A DNA stretch of 64,000 nt, from contig JBFKDQ010000005.1 in assembly GCA_041619555.1 (NCBI GenBank), positions 1-64,000 of the forward strand, written 5' to 3'. This DNA is from Oceanococcus sp041619555 (GTDB lineage Bacteria; Pseudomonadota; Gammaproteobacteria; Nevskiales; Oceanococcaceae). The position numbers and the translations under genes were made by a program. Of this stretch, positions 46,827 to 56,477 are shown one piece after another; the stretch's first letter is position 1; every line of letters begins with the position of its first letter. Below the pieces are notes generated by a model. It ran no database searches and was not told the DNA's origin. It saw nothing but the letters and a program-made list of their open reading frames with translations.

Positions 46827-47921
46827 TCAGGAGCGCCGCCCCTTGTTGCCACGCGCCTGCTTCTGGAAGCGTTTCTGGCTGCGACTCGGCTTGTCCGCGG
46901 TCGCCTTGCGCGCGGCGATCCCGGCCTGATTCGTGGCCTGCTCCAGCCGCAAGTGGCTGTAGCTATGCCAACGCCGCGGGTCCAGATCTCCGCCATCGAT
47001 CGCCGCACGGATGGCACAACCTGGTTCACCCAGGTGCGCGCAATCCGTGAATTTGCAGCGATCAACAAAGGGCATCACATCCGCGAACAGGATCGCCAGC
47101 CCCTGCTCGCAACCGGGCAACTGAACCTCACGCATGCCAGGCGTATCAATAATCAGGCCGCCCCGGCGCAGCCGGTGCATCGAACGCGCGGTCGTCGTAT
47201 GCCGACCCTTGGCATCCGCCGCGCGCGCCGCGCCGGTATCCTGGCCCTGACCCGCAGATGCACCAGTCAGCTGATTGCTCAGGGTGGATTTGCCGACCCC
47301 TGAAGAACCGACCATCGCGATGGTTTGCCCGGGCCCGCACCATTCCTCCAGCCTGGCCACCTCGCTGGTGTCCTTCGCATTAAGGGCACAGACCGAAAGC
47401 CCATCCAGCAGCCCCCGGGCCTGGGCCAGATACGGCTGCGGGTCAGGACAATAATCGGCCTTGGTCAGAATGACAACCGGCCTGACCCTGGCTTGCAGCG
47501 CGAGCAGAAGATACCTCTCGATCCGCTCCAGACTGAAATCCGCATTGCAGGAACTGACGATAAACAGGAAATCCACGTTTGCCGCAATCAGCTGTTCATC
47601 CGCACGCTCGCCCGCCGCCCTGCGTTTGATGCAACTGAATCGGGGCAGACGCCGCAAGGGCAGTGTCTGCCCGCAGGCATCAGCCCCCAGCAGCAGCCAG
47701 TCTCCGACCGCGAGATCGTAGGACTTGCCGTACAGGGCCAGATCCACGTCATGGATCCCTTCCGCGGACCACAGCACCGCCCTGCCCCGCTCAATGCGAG
47801 CAATCCTCGCCAGCCATTGGCCCGGCAGGACCTTATCCAACGCATCTTGCCAGCGCGGACCAAAGCCCAGTTCGGCCAGGCTGCAGTTGACCGCCCCGGC
47901 GGCAGATTCCGGCGCCATCAT
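46827..47921 (-). CDS. rsgA: Ribosome small-subunit-dependent GTPase A
   Basis: This 364-residue GTPase helps mature the 30S subunit by releasing RbfA. It has an N-terminal OB-fold, the circularly permuted GTPase order with G4 first (VVILTKADY), then G1 (GSSGVGKSTL) and G3 (DTPGMRE), and a C-terminal zinc motif (CKFTDCAHLGEPGC). The C-terminus is basic (KRFQKQARGNKGRRS). Two adjacent Met codons compete for the start. All family marks are intact. Confidence 0.95.
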   Translation of the reverse strand: MMAPESAAGAVNCSLAELGFGPRWQDALDKVLPGQWLARIARIERGRAVLWSAEGIHDVDLALYGKSYDLAVGDWLLLGADACGQTLPLRRLPRFSCIKRRAAGERADEQLIAANVDFLFIVSSCNADFSLERIERYLLLALQARVRPVVILTKADYCPDPQPYLAQARGLLDGLSVCALNAKDTSEVARLEEWCGPGQTIAMVGSSGVGKSTLSNQLTGASAGQGQDTGAARAADAKGRHTTTARSMHRLRRGGLIIDTPGMREVQLPGCEQGLAILFADVMPFVDRCKFTDCAHLGEPGCAIRAAIDGGDLDPRRWHSYSHLRLEQATNQAGIAARKATADKPSRSQKRFQKQARGNKGRRS

Positions 47922-48033
47922 CCGCCTCCGGCGCGGCCAAGCCTTCCAGGCAACAGGGCCGGGCAGCCGCAGTCCACCAGCGCGCAGCCCGGCGCGGCCA
48001 ACCCACGCCCCTGCGCAACCAACGCCACACTCT

Positions 48034-51000
48034 TCAATCCAGGGCCTCCACCGCCGGATCGACCACTTCGGACGCTTGCGCCGTAGAAGCGAGATACAGT
48101 TCCAGGAACTTGTCCCGCGGCACGGCCGGACTCATCAGATAGCCCTGGAATTCGTCACAGCCCATCTTTTCCAGCAGCCAGCGCTGGCTTTCCGTTTCCA
48201 CCCCTTCGGCCACGGTCTTGATGCCGAGGCTTTCGGCCAGCGCCACGATCGCGCGGCAGATCGCCGCGCGATCCGGATCGCTGTCGACATCACGCACAAA
48301 CTGGCGATCAATTTTCAAAGTATTGATGGAGAAATTCTGCAGATGGGTCAAGGAGGAATAGCCCGTCCCAAAGTCATCCAGCGCGATCGAGAAACCCTTG
48401 TGCTTGAGATCATCAACCACCTGCCGGGCCTTGTCCATGTCGCGCATCAAGCCGGATTCGGTCAGCTCGATTTCCATCACGCCGGGACGGATTCCATAAC
48501 GCCGGCAGTGCTCCGCAAAGGTGTGAACGACGCGATCATCGTTCAGGTTCACGCCGGACACATTGACCGCGATACGGACCTGCTTGCCGGACTTCTGCAG
48601 CCAATGACGCAGATCATGACAGGCCCGCTGTATCACCCAGCAGTCGAGATCAAAGATCAGATCGGATTCCTCCGCCAGGGTGACGAACTCGACCGGAGAA
48701 ATCCATCCACGCTGCTGATCATGCCAGCGCAGCAAGGCCTCGGCACCGGTAATCCGCCCTTTGAAGTCATACTTCGGCTGATATTGCAGTTCCAGCTGAT
48801 CGGTTTCGATCGCGATGCGCAGGCGCGACTCCAGGTCCAGCCGCGCGGCGGCTCGGGCAGTCATGTCCTTGTCATACACCAGCAGTCCGGTCTTGCGGTG
48901 CCGCGCCTGTTCGTAGGCCGCAGTGGACGCGAACTTCATCATCGAAGCGATGTCTTCGGCATGCTCGGGATAGGTCGCGATGCCAATGGACAGAGAAACC
49001 GGCACCCGATGCTCGCCAATCAAGATGGGCAGTGCAACCAGGGCATTGAAACGCTCCGCCAACGTGACCGCATAGGTTTCGGCGAAGTCATCGCGAACGA
49101 AAATCGCAAATTCGGCCCCTTCGATGCGCGCCAGATCCTGGCCGACGGCCTCGGCGCAATTGTCATGCGTCAGGCGCATGAAATTCGCGACCAGGCTGCG
49201 CAGAAGATCATCCTTGCCTTTGCTGCCCAGGGTATCGGTGATCTGTTTCGGAATTGCGACGACCACACTCATGACGGCAAGGGACTCGCCTTTCGCCTTG
49301 GCCTGGCGCAAGGCATTCTCGGCCCGGAGGGTGAAAAGATCACAGTTGGGCAGCCCGGTGAGGGGATCGTAATAGGCCAACTGGTTCAATCTCGCTTTGC
49401 GCTCCTGGTTCTTGAAATTGATCCGCAGGAACAGCCACAGCAGCAGCAACACGACGATACTGTAAAGGCCGTAGGCCCACCAGGTCGCCCAGGGCGCTGA
49501 AAGCACCGTGATTTTCAATTCCAGGGCCTGTTCCGACCAGACCCCCTCGCTGTTGGAACCACGCACCCGGAAAACATACTCGCCGGCATCCAGATCGGTA
49601 TAGGTGGCGCTGCGGCGCACGCTCGGCGCGCTCCAGCGACGATCGAAGCCCTCCAGCAGAACCGAATACAGATTCTTGTCCGGCGCCGCGAAATCCAGCG
49701 CTGCGTATTCCAGGGTCACCACGTCGTCGTCATGCTCAAGCACCAGCGACCGCAGGCGCGGCACGGGCACATTCAGCTGTGCCGGCTTGTTGAACTTCTC
49801 CACTTGGGTCAGCACCAGTTTCGGGGCCGCCGTACGATTCTCGACTGCAGGCGGATCGACGATGTTGTAACCGCCGGCGCCACCGAAATACAGCAAGCCA
49901 TTGCGCGACGCGAAATGCGCGCCGAAATTGAATTCATCGCCGAACAGGCCATGCTCCTGATGGAAGACCCGCACGCGTCGGCTTTCCGGGTCCAGGCGCA
50001 TCAGTCCCTTGTTGCTGCTGAGCCAGAGCTGGCCGCCGCCATCGGCGCGGATGCCATAGATCACGTTGCTCGACAGTCCGTTGCCGGTGGTGAACCGCCG
50101 CACGACCGGCGAACCACTCATCAGCGCCTCGCGTCCCAGCACCGCGACACCATGGCCGGCGGTACCGAGCCAGACATCTCCCCGCGGATCGACATGGATG
50201 CTGTAGATGGTTTCCGATGGCAGGCTGGCGGCATTCGCGGCCACTGCACGAAACCGGGTGATCTCGCCGTTGCCAGTGTTCAGTCGCGCCAACCCGAGAT
50301 CTTCGGTACCGATCCAGATCTCCCCCTCCGGCCCGCCGGCCAGGGCGGTGGCCCGGCTGGTCACCAGGTCCGTATGGGGGCCGCCCCAGGCCACCCGACG
50401 GATCTGCCCGGACTCCGCATCGATGCGGCTGACGCCACCATTGTACGTGCCGGCCCAGATCGAGCCATCGGCGCTTTCCAGCAAGGACATGACGCCAGGA
50501 CTACCCAGCGCATGCGGATCATCGCGACCGATGGGAAAGCCTTGCAGCCGCCCGGTTTCCGGCTCATACCGATACAGGCCCTGCAACTGAGTGCCAATCC
50601 AGATGCGCCCACGCCGATCCCGCAGCAAAGACATGATGCGGGCATCAGCCAGGGCATCGACTTGCGCGTTCAAGGGCAAGTCACCCAACAGGCGCCCGAA
50701 GGCATCCAGTCGCAGCAGACCCCGACCGATGGTGCCGAGCCAGATCTCTCCATCTGGCCCGTCGGCGAATGCATTCACATGAGCCCCGGACAACCAGGTC
50801 GGCAGACGGGCACCGAGCGACCAGCTGCGTGGGTTCCACCGGGAAACGCCACCGCCACGGGTGCCGATCCAGACCAGATCATTGGCATCCTGATGGATCG
50901 ACATGGCGTAATCATTGGACAAGCTGTAGGGGTCTGCCGGATTGTGCCGAATCTGCCTGAACGTCTGTGTCGCCGGATCCAGAACACTGACTCCATTCTG

Positions 51001-51888
51001 GGTGGCAAACCAGATCTGTCCGCTGCGATCTTCCAGAATGTCCTGAATCAGACCGGACAGCACCCCGTTCGCGCCGGCTTCGGCACTGGGATAGTTGACG
51101 AAACCACGCCCCTCAGGCTCCCAGCGCGATGCACCGGCATCGCTGGTGCCGATCCACAGCCGCCCCTCAGCACCGGCATGCAGGGCGTAAATCTGGTCGC
51201 TGAGCAGACTGGACGGATCGCCGGGATCATGCCGAAAAATTTCGACCGACCGCCGGTCCGCATCGATCCGGTTAAGACCATTGCGGGTGCCCACCCAGAC
51301 CGCGCCATCCTCTGATTCGGCAATGGCGGTCACGAAGTTGCCGCTCAGACCGAGCGCAGCCTGACGATCGGCGACATATTCGCCAATCAAATTGCCATCC
51401 GCATCCAGCACATACACGCCGGCGCCGCGGGTGCCTACCCAGATCGTGCCATCACGGGCGATGACCAGCGCGGTGCTCCGCCGTCGTTCGAGTTGCGCGG
51501 TCCCGGTCTTGACCAGGAACGACTGGAACTCGTCATGATCGCGGCGCCAGCGCACCACCCCGGCTTCATTGCTTGCCAGCCACAAATCGCCACGCGCATC
51601 TTCGACAATCTTCCAGATGTAATCACTGGCCAGACCATCGCTGCCAAAGCGGTCGCGGTAATAGGTCTTGACCGTATAGCCATCAAAGCGATTGAGCCCG
51701 TTCTCCGTCGCCAGCCAGATGAAGCCGTGGGAGTCCTGCAGGATGTCGAGCACCGTATTCTGGCTCAGCCCTTGGCGCACGCCTAGGCGCTCGAACACAT
51801 AGGGCGCGTCATCGTTGGCCCAACCCGGCATACAGGCGAACCATAGCAAGCAGATCCCGCTGACCAGGCGCCATACACACGGAAGCAT
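48034..51888 (-). CDS. Large propeller sensor with degenerate GGDEF and intact EAL domain
   Basis: This 1284-residue protein is a predicted c-di-GMP phosphodiesterase. An export signal (MLPCVWRLVSGICLLWFACM) leads into two-component-regulator propeller repeats (about 35-690, many GxIWxGTxxGxxR units), a Y_Y_Y domain (about 720-795), one TM helix (about 800-820), then GGDEF and EAL. The GGDEF signature is EGAEF at residues 923-927 (49108-49122), so it cannot be a normal cyclase. The EAL domain keeps EALLRW, the Asn in NVSG, ELTES, DDFGTGYSS, KIDRQFV and EGVE. ATG 51888 is chosen because it gives a signal peptide; the frame runs on to 52194. It is divergent from the subtilase gene. Confidence 0.88.
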   Translation of the reverse strand: MLPCVWRLVSGICLLWFACMPGWANDDAPYVFERLGVRQGLSQNTVLDILQDSHGFIWLATENGLNRFDGYTVKTYYRDRFGSDGLASDYIWKIVEDARGDLWLASNEAGVVRWRRDHDEFQSFLVKTGTAQLERRRSTALVIARDGTIWVGTRGAGVYVLDADGNLIGEYVADRQAALGLSGNFVTAIAESEDGAVWVGTRNGLNRIDADRRSVEIFRHDPGDPSSLLSDQIYALHAGAEGRLWIGTSDAGASRWEPEGRGFVNYPSAEAGANGVLSGLIQDILEDRSGQIWFATQNGVSVLDPATQTFRQIRHNPADPYSLSNDYAMSIHQDANDLVWIGTRGGGVSRWNPRSWSLGARLPTWLSGAHVNAFADGPDGEIWLGTIGRGLLRLDAFGRLLGDLPLNAQVDALADARIMSLLRDRRGRIWIGTQLQGLYRYEPETGRLQGFPIGRDDPHALGSPGVMSLLESADGSIWAGTYNGGVSRIDAESGQIRRVAWGGPHTDLVTSRATALAGGPEGEIWIGTEDLGLARLNTGNGEITRFRAVAANAASLPSETIYSIHVDPRGDVWLGTAGHGVAVLGREALMSGSPVVRRFTTGNGLSSNVIYGIRADGGGQLWLSSNKGLMRLDPESRRVRVFHQEHGLFGDEFNFGAHFASRNGLLYFGGAGGYNIVDPPAVENRTAAPKLVLTQVEKFNKPAQLNVPVPRLRSLVLEHDDDVVTLEYAALDFAAPDKNLYSVLLEGFDRRWSAPSVRRSATYTDLDAGEYVFRVRGSNSEGVWSEQALELKITVLSAPWATWWAYGLYSIVVLLLLWLFLRINFKNQERKARLNQLAYYDPLTGLPNCDLFTLRAENALRQAKAKGESLAVMSVVVAIPKQITDTLGSKGKDDLLRSLVANFMRLTHDNCAEAVGQDLARIEGAEFAIFVRDDFAETYAVTLAERFNALVALPILIGEHRVPVSLSIGIATYPEHAEDIASMMKFASTAAYEQARHRKTGLLVYDKDMTARAAARLDLESRLRIAIETDQLELQYQPKYDFKGRITGAEALLRWHDQQRGWISPVEFVTLAEESDLIFDLDCWVIQRACHDLRHWLQKSGKQVRIAVNVSGVNLNDDRVVHTFAEHCRRYGIRPGVMEIELTESGLMRDMDKARQVVDDLKHKGFSIALDDFGTGYSSLTHLQNFSINTLKIDRQFVRDVDSDPDRAAICRAIVALAESLGIKTVAEGVETESQRWLLEKMGCDEFQGYLMSPAVPRDKFLELYLASTAQASEVVDPAVEALD

Positions 51889-52180
51889 TGTGTCGGCGCC
51901 ATCAGTTGGTCGAGCAGATCCGCGTGGACTGCAATCTTCGGTTTGCGCAATTGAAAGCATAGAAAGGGACTGGCCGCGGCGCGGAACACAGGCCGCACGG
52001 CAATAATAATGTTGCAGTGTAAAGCCTAGCCCGCAGAGGAACAAACAAAACCCCACAGCCCTGCAAACCCCATGCCGTTGGTCGGTGCCATCGTCTTTCT
52101 GCTGGACCTGAGCGGCAAGCTTCAGTAGGATCAGAACAAATGTCCCGTACTGCATCCGTGCTACGAAGCGAACCAGAAAA

Positions 52181-54040
52181 ATGAAAATCGCCAAACTGTT
52201 TATTCTCTGCTCAAGCGTGGTTCTGCTTGGCGATCAGCTCAGCTCCGCCACAGCTGTTCCGCAGAGCAGCGGCCAGCAGGTTGCCGCCCAGCTGACCTAT
52301 CTGGTGCAGGCCGAGACCGCAACCGCCGCCGCATCTGCGGTCAAGACCGTATCCGGCCAGATCATCAGTCAGCTCGAGGTCATCGACGCGGTCGCCGCCA
52401 GACTGGATCCGGCGCAGGTCGACCGCCTCCGCAAGGCCGGTCTGAGGCTTCATGAAAATCGGCAGATGAAACTTGCAGGAGACCTTTCCGAGGGCTCTGC
52501 GGAAGGAAAAAACAGCATTGCTGATTACGTGGCCTGGATTCAGGCCGACCGTCTGCATGCCGAAGGCATCGACGGCAGCGGCGTCACGGTCGCGTTTCTC
52601 GACACCGGTGTCTGGGAGAAGGTCGCCAAGAAAGCCGAGTTTCTCGCCTGGGCGGACACCAGCGGGGATGCCACCGGCGAAGAGAACCTGGACGGAAACG
52701 CATGGAAAAACGTCAGCGATGAGAACGGTCATGGCAGCCATGTCGCCTCGGTGGTCACCGGCAACCGCAACGAGCCCAGCGGCAAGGTGAAAGGCGTCGC
52801 CCCAGGCGCACGCTTGGTCATGGTGCGTGCCTTTGATGCCGAGGGTAGCGGCTCCTACCTAGATGTCGTTGAAGGCATCGACTGGGTTGTTCGCAACAAG
52901 GCGGCTTTGGGCATCGATGTGCTCAATCTGTCATTTGGCGCCGAGCCCATATCGTATTATTGGGAAGATCCGGTCAACCAGGCGGTGATGGCCGCATGGG
53001 CAGCCGGCATCGTCGTGGTCGCCTCCGCCGGTAATACCGGCCCGGAGCCGATGACGATCGGCGTACCCGGCAATGTGCCCTATGTCATCACAGTGGGTGC
53101 GGCGGGCGATGGCCTGACCCCGACAGACGCCAGCGACGATCATCTCAGTCACTTTTCATCGACCGGACCGACAATCGAAGGTTTCGTCAAGCCGGAACTG
53201 ATTGCGCCGGGCGAATATATTCTGGCGCGCATGGATCCTGACAGTAGCATCGCGAACGAGCACTACCAGAACCCGACCGACGAAGAAAAGGCGCTGCCGG
53301 AGACGTACTACCGCATGTCAGGCACCTCGCAGTCGGCCGCCATCGTCAGCGGTGCGGTTGCGCTGATGCTGCAGGCCGAACCCGGTTTACGCCCCGATGA
53401 AGTCAAATGCCGTCTGATGAGCAGCGCCAGAGCCGCGATGAGATCCGCAGAGTCGCCGCTGTTCTCGATCTTCCAGCAAGGCGCGGGACTGATCGATGCG
53501 TATGCCGCGGTCTACAGTCAGGCCAATGCTTGCGCCAATATCGGCCTGGATGTCAACGCCGAACTGCGAAGCGAAGCCCATTTCGGTGGCCTTGCCGCTT
53601 TCGATGAAAACAGCGGCGAATATTTTCTTCGCGACCCCTCCGACAGCAGTGGCAACAGCCGAATCGAAGCTGAGGCCTATACCTGGGACGGCCAGTACAG
53701 TTTCAGCCAGGGTTACACCTGGGGAGGCCATAACATGATGAGTCAGGGGTACACCTGGGGTGGTCACAACAGCTTCAGCCAGGGTTATACCTGGGGTGGC
53801 CACAACATCACGATGAATGGCTACACCTGGGGTGGTCACAATGGCGTCAGCCTCGGCTATACCTGGGGTGGTCACAATGGCGTCAGCCTCGGCTATACCT
53901 GGGGCGGCCACAACGGCACCATCTCCGGCTACACCTGGGGCGGTCATAATGTCGCCGTCACCGGCACGGCAGAGCAAAGTTCCCAGCCGGACACCAGCAT
54001 CAGCATCAATCGCTGGGTCGAGCCTGAACCCCGCCCCTAA
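52181..54040 (+). CDS. Subtilisin-like (S8) serine protease with C-terminal YTWGGHN repeats
   Basis: This 619-residue secreted protease has a signal peptide (to about residue 25), a propeptide region (to about 110), and a full S8 catalytic domain: Asp141 (AFLDTGV), His184 (GHGSHVAS), oxyanion Asn285 (ASAGNTG) and Ser383 (GTSQSAA). Two Cys (about 410 and 451) may bond. After residue 499 come eight 12-residue units, YTWGGHN plus a variable four and a Gly, then a short acidic/Pro tail. The gene is divergent from the propeller/EAL protein; their 5' regions are adjacent, so regulation may be shared. The repeat role is unknown; metal, glycan or surface binding are possibilities. Confidence 0.92.
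   Translation: MKIAKLFILCSSVVLLGDQLSSATAVPQSSGQQVAAQLTYLVQAETATAAASAVKTVSGQIISQLEVIDAVAARLDPAQVDRLRKAGLRLHENRQMKLAGDLSEGSAEGKNSIADYVAWIQADRLHAEGIDGSGVTVAFLDTGVWEKVAKKAEFLAWADTSGDATGEENLDGNAWKNVSDENGHGSHVASVVTGNRNEPSGKVKGVAPGARLVMVRAFDAEGSGSYLDVVEGIDWVVRNKAALGIDVLNLSFGAEPISYYWEDPVNQAVMAAWAAGIVVVASAGNTGPEPMTIGVPGNVPYVITVGAAGDGLTPTDASDDHLSHFSSTGPTIEGFVKPELIAPGEYILARMDPDSSIANEHYQNPTDEEKALPETYYRMSGTSQSAAIVSGAVALMLQAEPGLRPDEVKCRLMSSARAAMRSAESPLFSIFQQGAGLIDAYAAVYSQANACANIGLDVNAELRSEAHFGGLAAFDENSGEYFLRDPSDSSGNSRIEAEAYTWDGQYSFSQGYTWGGHNMMSQGYTWGGHNSFSQGYTWGGHNITMNGYTWGGHNGVSLGYTWGGHNGVSLGYTWGGHNGTISGYTWGGHNVAVTGTAEQSSQPDTSISINRWVEPEPRP
53678..53965 (+). repeat. Eight tandem 36-bp in-frame repeats (YTWGGHN)
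   Basis: Exactly eight 36-bp units encode residues 500-595. The first unit is divergent (YTWDGQYSFSQG); the next seven keep YTWGGHN, and two units (GVSL type) are almost identical at DNA level, which points to recent expansion. The conserved part spans 7 residues and the variable part 4, so selection acts on the Trp/Gly/His core. Confidence 0.95.
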
Positions 54041-54086
54041 GAACCAATCAAGCAGCCAACCAGGCCGCTAGCTCGCATTGGCAACT

Positions 54087-54109
54087 CGCCCACCCGGCAC
54101 GGGTGGGCG
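54087..54109. terminator. Terminator-like hairpin after the subtilase gene
   Basis: CGCCCACCCG and CGGGTGGGCG form a perfect 10-bp stem with a GCA loop, 46 bp after the subtilase stop. There is no T run, so termination strength is uncertain. Confidence 0.5.
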
Positions 54110-54203
54110 GCGCAGAACACGACGAATCCCAGTGTCCTGCTAGGGGGGTATCCGGGCGTATTTCGCCACTTCGGATTCCTGTCGAACCGAATTCAAGTTA
54201 GAA

Positions 54204-54219
54204 TTAAACGATCGGTTAA
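54204..54219. promoter_or_regulatory. Operator-like palindrome before the thiolase operon
   Basis: TTAAACGATCGGTTAA is a near-perfect palindrome centred on CGATCG, 97 bp before the thiolase start. It resembles the centre of the 26241 site (CCGATCGT) but has a TTAA rather than GTTA arm, so it may bind a different TetR-type protein. Confidence 0.5.
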
Positions 54220-54316
54220 GCCGACCTCGGCCCTGCGAAGCTAATGCCTGGGTCCGGCCATTTCCCTGGCCAGGGTCCATCACACCAGCACCTCACAACT
54301 TTCAGGAGAAAACACC

Positions 54317-55501
54317 ATGTCAAACCACGAAGTCGTGGTGCTGAGCGCCGCTCGCACCGCCATCGGCACTTTCGGGGGCTCGCTCAAATCCGTGCCCCTG
54401 GCCGATCTCGCGACCACGGCCGTGAAGGAAGCCGTGAGCCGGTCCGGCGTCACCCCGAATGAGTTCGGCCACCTTGCCATGGGCACGGTGATTCCAACCA
54501 CACCGCGCGACGCCTATCTGTCCCGCATCGCCTCCATTCAGGCCGGCCTGCCCCAGGAATGCCCGGCATTCAACGTGAATCGCTTGTGCGGATCCGGCCT
54601 GCAAGCCATCGTTTCCGCGGCACAGGCGCTGATGCTGGGCGACGCCGAGGTGGCGGTCGGCGCCGGCGCTGAGTGCATGAGCCAGGGGGCCTACGGGCTG
54701 CCCAGCGGACGTTGGGGTGCGCGTATGGGCGATGCGCAGATTCTGGACTTCATGACCGGCGCCCTGCACGATCCCTTCGAAAATATCCACATGGGCATCA
54801 CCGCCGAAAATGTGGCCGAACGTTACCAGATCAGCCGGGAACAGCAGGATGCCCTGGCCCTGGAAAGCCAGCAGCGCGCGGGCCGCGCGATCGCCGAAGG
54901 TCGGTTCAAGTCCCAGATCGTGCCGGTTGAAATTCGCAGCCGCAAGGGCGTCACCGTGTTCGATACGGATGAGCATGTGCGGGCCGACTCATCGCTGGAG
55001 GTGCTGTCCGGCATGCGCCCGGTTTTCAAGAAGGACGGTCTGGTCACAGCCGGCAACGCATCCGGAATCAATGACGGCGCCGCCGCGGTGGTCATGGCCA
55101 CCGCGCAGGCCGCCGAACGGCTCAATGCCCGTCCGATCGCGCGGCTGCTGGGCTATGCCCATGCCGGCGTCGATCCGGCCTACATGGGCATCGGCCCGGT
55201 CCCCGCCACCCGCAAGGTCCTGCAGCGGACGGGGCTGAAGGTCGAGGATCTGGATGTGATCGAGTCCAACGAAGCATTTGCCGCACAGGCCTGTGCGGTG
55301 GTCAAGGAACTGCGACTGGACCCGGCCAAGGTCAATCCCAATGGCTCCGGCATTTCGCTTGGCCATCCGGTTGGCGCCACCGGGGCGATTATCACCACGA
55401 AGGCCCTGTACGAACTGCAACGCATTCAGGGTCGTTATGCACTGGTCACCATGTGCATTGGTGGCGGCCAGGGTATTGCGGCAATTTTCGAGCGGATCTG
55501 A
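54317..55501 (+). CDS. Acetyl-CoA acetyltransferase (beta-ketothiolase)
   Basis: This 394-residue thiolase condenses or cleaves acyl-CoA and acetyl-CoA. The catalytic residues are present: Cys91 (NRLCGSGLQA), His350 (GHPVGATG) and Cys380 (MCIGGGQG). It begins after a CAGGAG site. The overall sequence is of the PhaA/BktB type. It is separated by three bases from the following 3-hydroxyacyl-CoA dehydrogenase gene; together they form a short acyl-CoA module that could degrade short acyl-CoA or supply acetoacetyl-CoA. Confidence 0.95.
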   Translation: MSNHEVVVLSAARTAIGTFGGSLKSVPLADLATTAVKEAVSRSGVTPNEFGHLAMGTVIPTTPRDAYLSRIASIQAGLPQECPAFNVNRLCGSGLQAIVSAAQALMLGDAEVAVGAGAECMSQGAYGLPSGRWGARMGDAQILDFMTGALHDPFENIHMGITAENVAERYQISREQQDALALESQQRAGRAIAEGRFKSQIVPVEIRSRKGVTVFDTDEHVRADSSLEVLSGMRPVFKKDGLVTAGNASGINDGAAAVVMATAQAAERLNARPIARLLGYAHAGVDPAYMGIGPVPATRKVLQRTGLKVEDLDVIESNEAFAAQACAVVKELRLDPAKVNPNGSGISLGHPVGATGAIITTKALYELQRIQGRYALVTMCIGGGQGIAAIFERI

Positions 55502-55504
55502 AGC

Positions 55505-56353
55505 ATGAGTATCAATCATCTGGGCGTCATCGGCGCCGGCCTGATGGGCCATGGCATTGCACAGATCGCGGCCATGGCTGGCCTCGGCGTGGTCCTCGTC
55601 GATCTAAATGATGAAACCTTGGAGCGCGGCATGTCGAGCTTGCGCAAGAGTCTCGACAAGAGCGTCGCCAAACAGAAAATCAGCGCGGCCGATCGCGACG
55701 AGGCCCTGGCGCGTATTCGCACCACAACCAACTATGCTGACCTGGCCGGTGTCGATCTGGTGATCGAGGCCGCAACAGAGAATCTCGACATCAAACGCAA
55801 GATTCTCCAGCAACTCGACGGCCTTCTGCCGGCCGACGCGATCATCGCCACCAATACCTCGTCGCTGTCGGTGACCGAACTGGCGGCAGCCACCGGACGA
55901 CCGGAGCGCTTCGTGGGCATGCATTTCTTCAACCCGGTGCCCTTGATGAGCCTGGTCGAAATCATCAGCGGACTGCAAACCAGCGCAGCGACCCACACGG
56001 CGGCGATGGAATTTGCCCACCGGATCGGCAAGAACCCGATTGCGGTCAAGAATGCCCCCGGCTTTGCCGTAAACCGCATTCTCTGCCCGATGATCAACGA
56101 AGCCATTTTCGTTCTGCAGGAAGGGATTGCGACGGCCGAGGACATCGATGCAGGGATGAAGCTGGGCTGCAATCAACCCATCGGTCCGCTGGCGCTGGCG
56201 GATCTGGTCGGTCTGGACACCCTGCTCAGCATCATGGAGACCTTCCACCATGAATTTGGCGACCCGAAGTACCGTCCGGCCCCCTTGCTCAGGGAACTCG
56301 TGGCGGCAGGCCATTACGGACGCAAGAACGGGCGGGGTTTCTACCGTTACTGA
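55505..56353 (+). CDS. 3-hydroxybutyryl-CoA dehydrogenase family protein
   Basis: This 282-residue NAD enzyme interconverts 3-hydroxyacyl-CoA and 3-oxoacyl-CoA. It has the Rossmann motif GVIGAGLMGHGIAQIAA, the catalytic His in GMHFFNPVPLMSLVEII with the paired KNAPGFAVNRIL, and a C-terminal helical domain. The length is that of Hbd/PaaH. It sits 3 bp after the thiolase stop and is followed by a strong hairpin at 56368. Confidence 0.95.
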   Translation: MSINHLGVIGAGLMGHGIAQIAAMAGLGVVLVDLNDETLERGMSSLRKSLDKSVAKQKISAADRDEALARIRTTTNYADLAGVDLVIEAATENLDIKRKILQQLDGLLPADAIIATNTSSLSVTELAAATGRPERFVGMHFFNPVPLMSLVEIISGLQTSAATHTAAMEFAHRIGKNPIAVKNAPGFAVNRILCPMINEAIFVLQEGIATAEDIDAGMKLGCNQPIGPLALADLVGLDTLLSIMETFHHEFGDPKYRPAPLLRELVAAGHYGRKNGRGFYRY

Positions 56354-56367
56354 TCTGCAGGCAGGTC

Positions 56368-56397
56368 CTGGCGGGCCTTAAGAGTGAGGCCCGCCAG
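56368..56397. terminator. Terminator-like hairpin after the thiolase operon
   Basis: CTGGCGGGCCT and AGGCCCGCCAG form a perfect 11-bp stem around an 8-base loop, 15 bp after the dehydrogenase stop. No T run follows, so it may be an attenuating hairpin rather than a full intrinsic terminator. Confidence 0.6.
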
Positions 56398-56477
56398 CTG
56401 TGGTTCCTACGCGAGATGTCACTGGCGGCCATTGGGTCTAGACTGAGTTTGAATCCAGAGCCGAAAACCCGCCAGAA

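Noticed and set aside
49732..51315. Long plus-strand open frame opposite the propeller/EAL gene
   Set aside because: It is antisense to conserved propeller repeats and shows only low-complexity shadow sequence.
53678..53965. Regular 36-bp repeats resembling a CRISPR array
   Set aside because: There are no unique spacers; the units are contiguous, in frame and encode a conserved peptide at the end of a protease.
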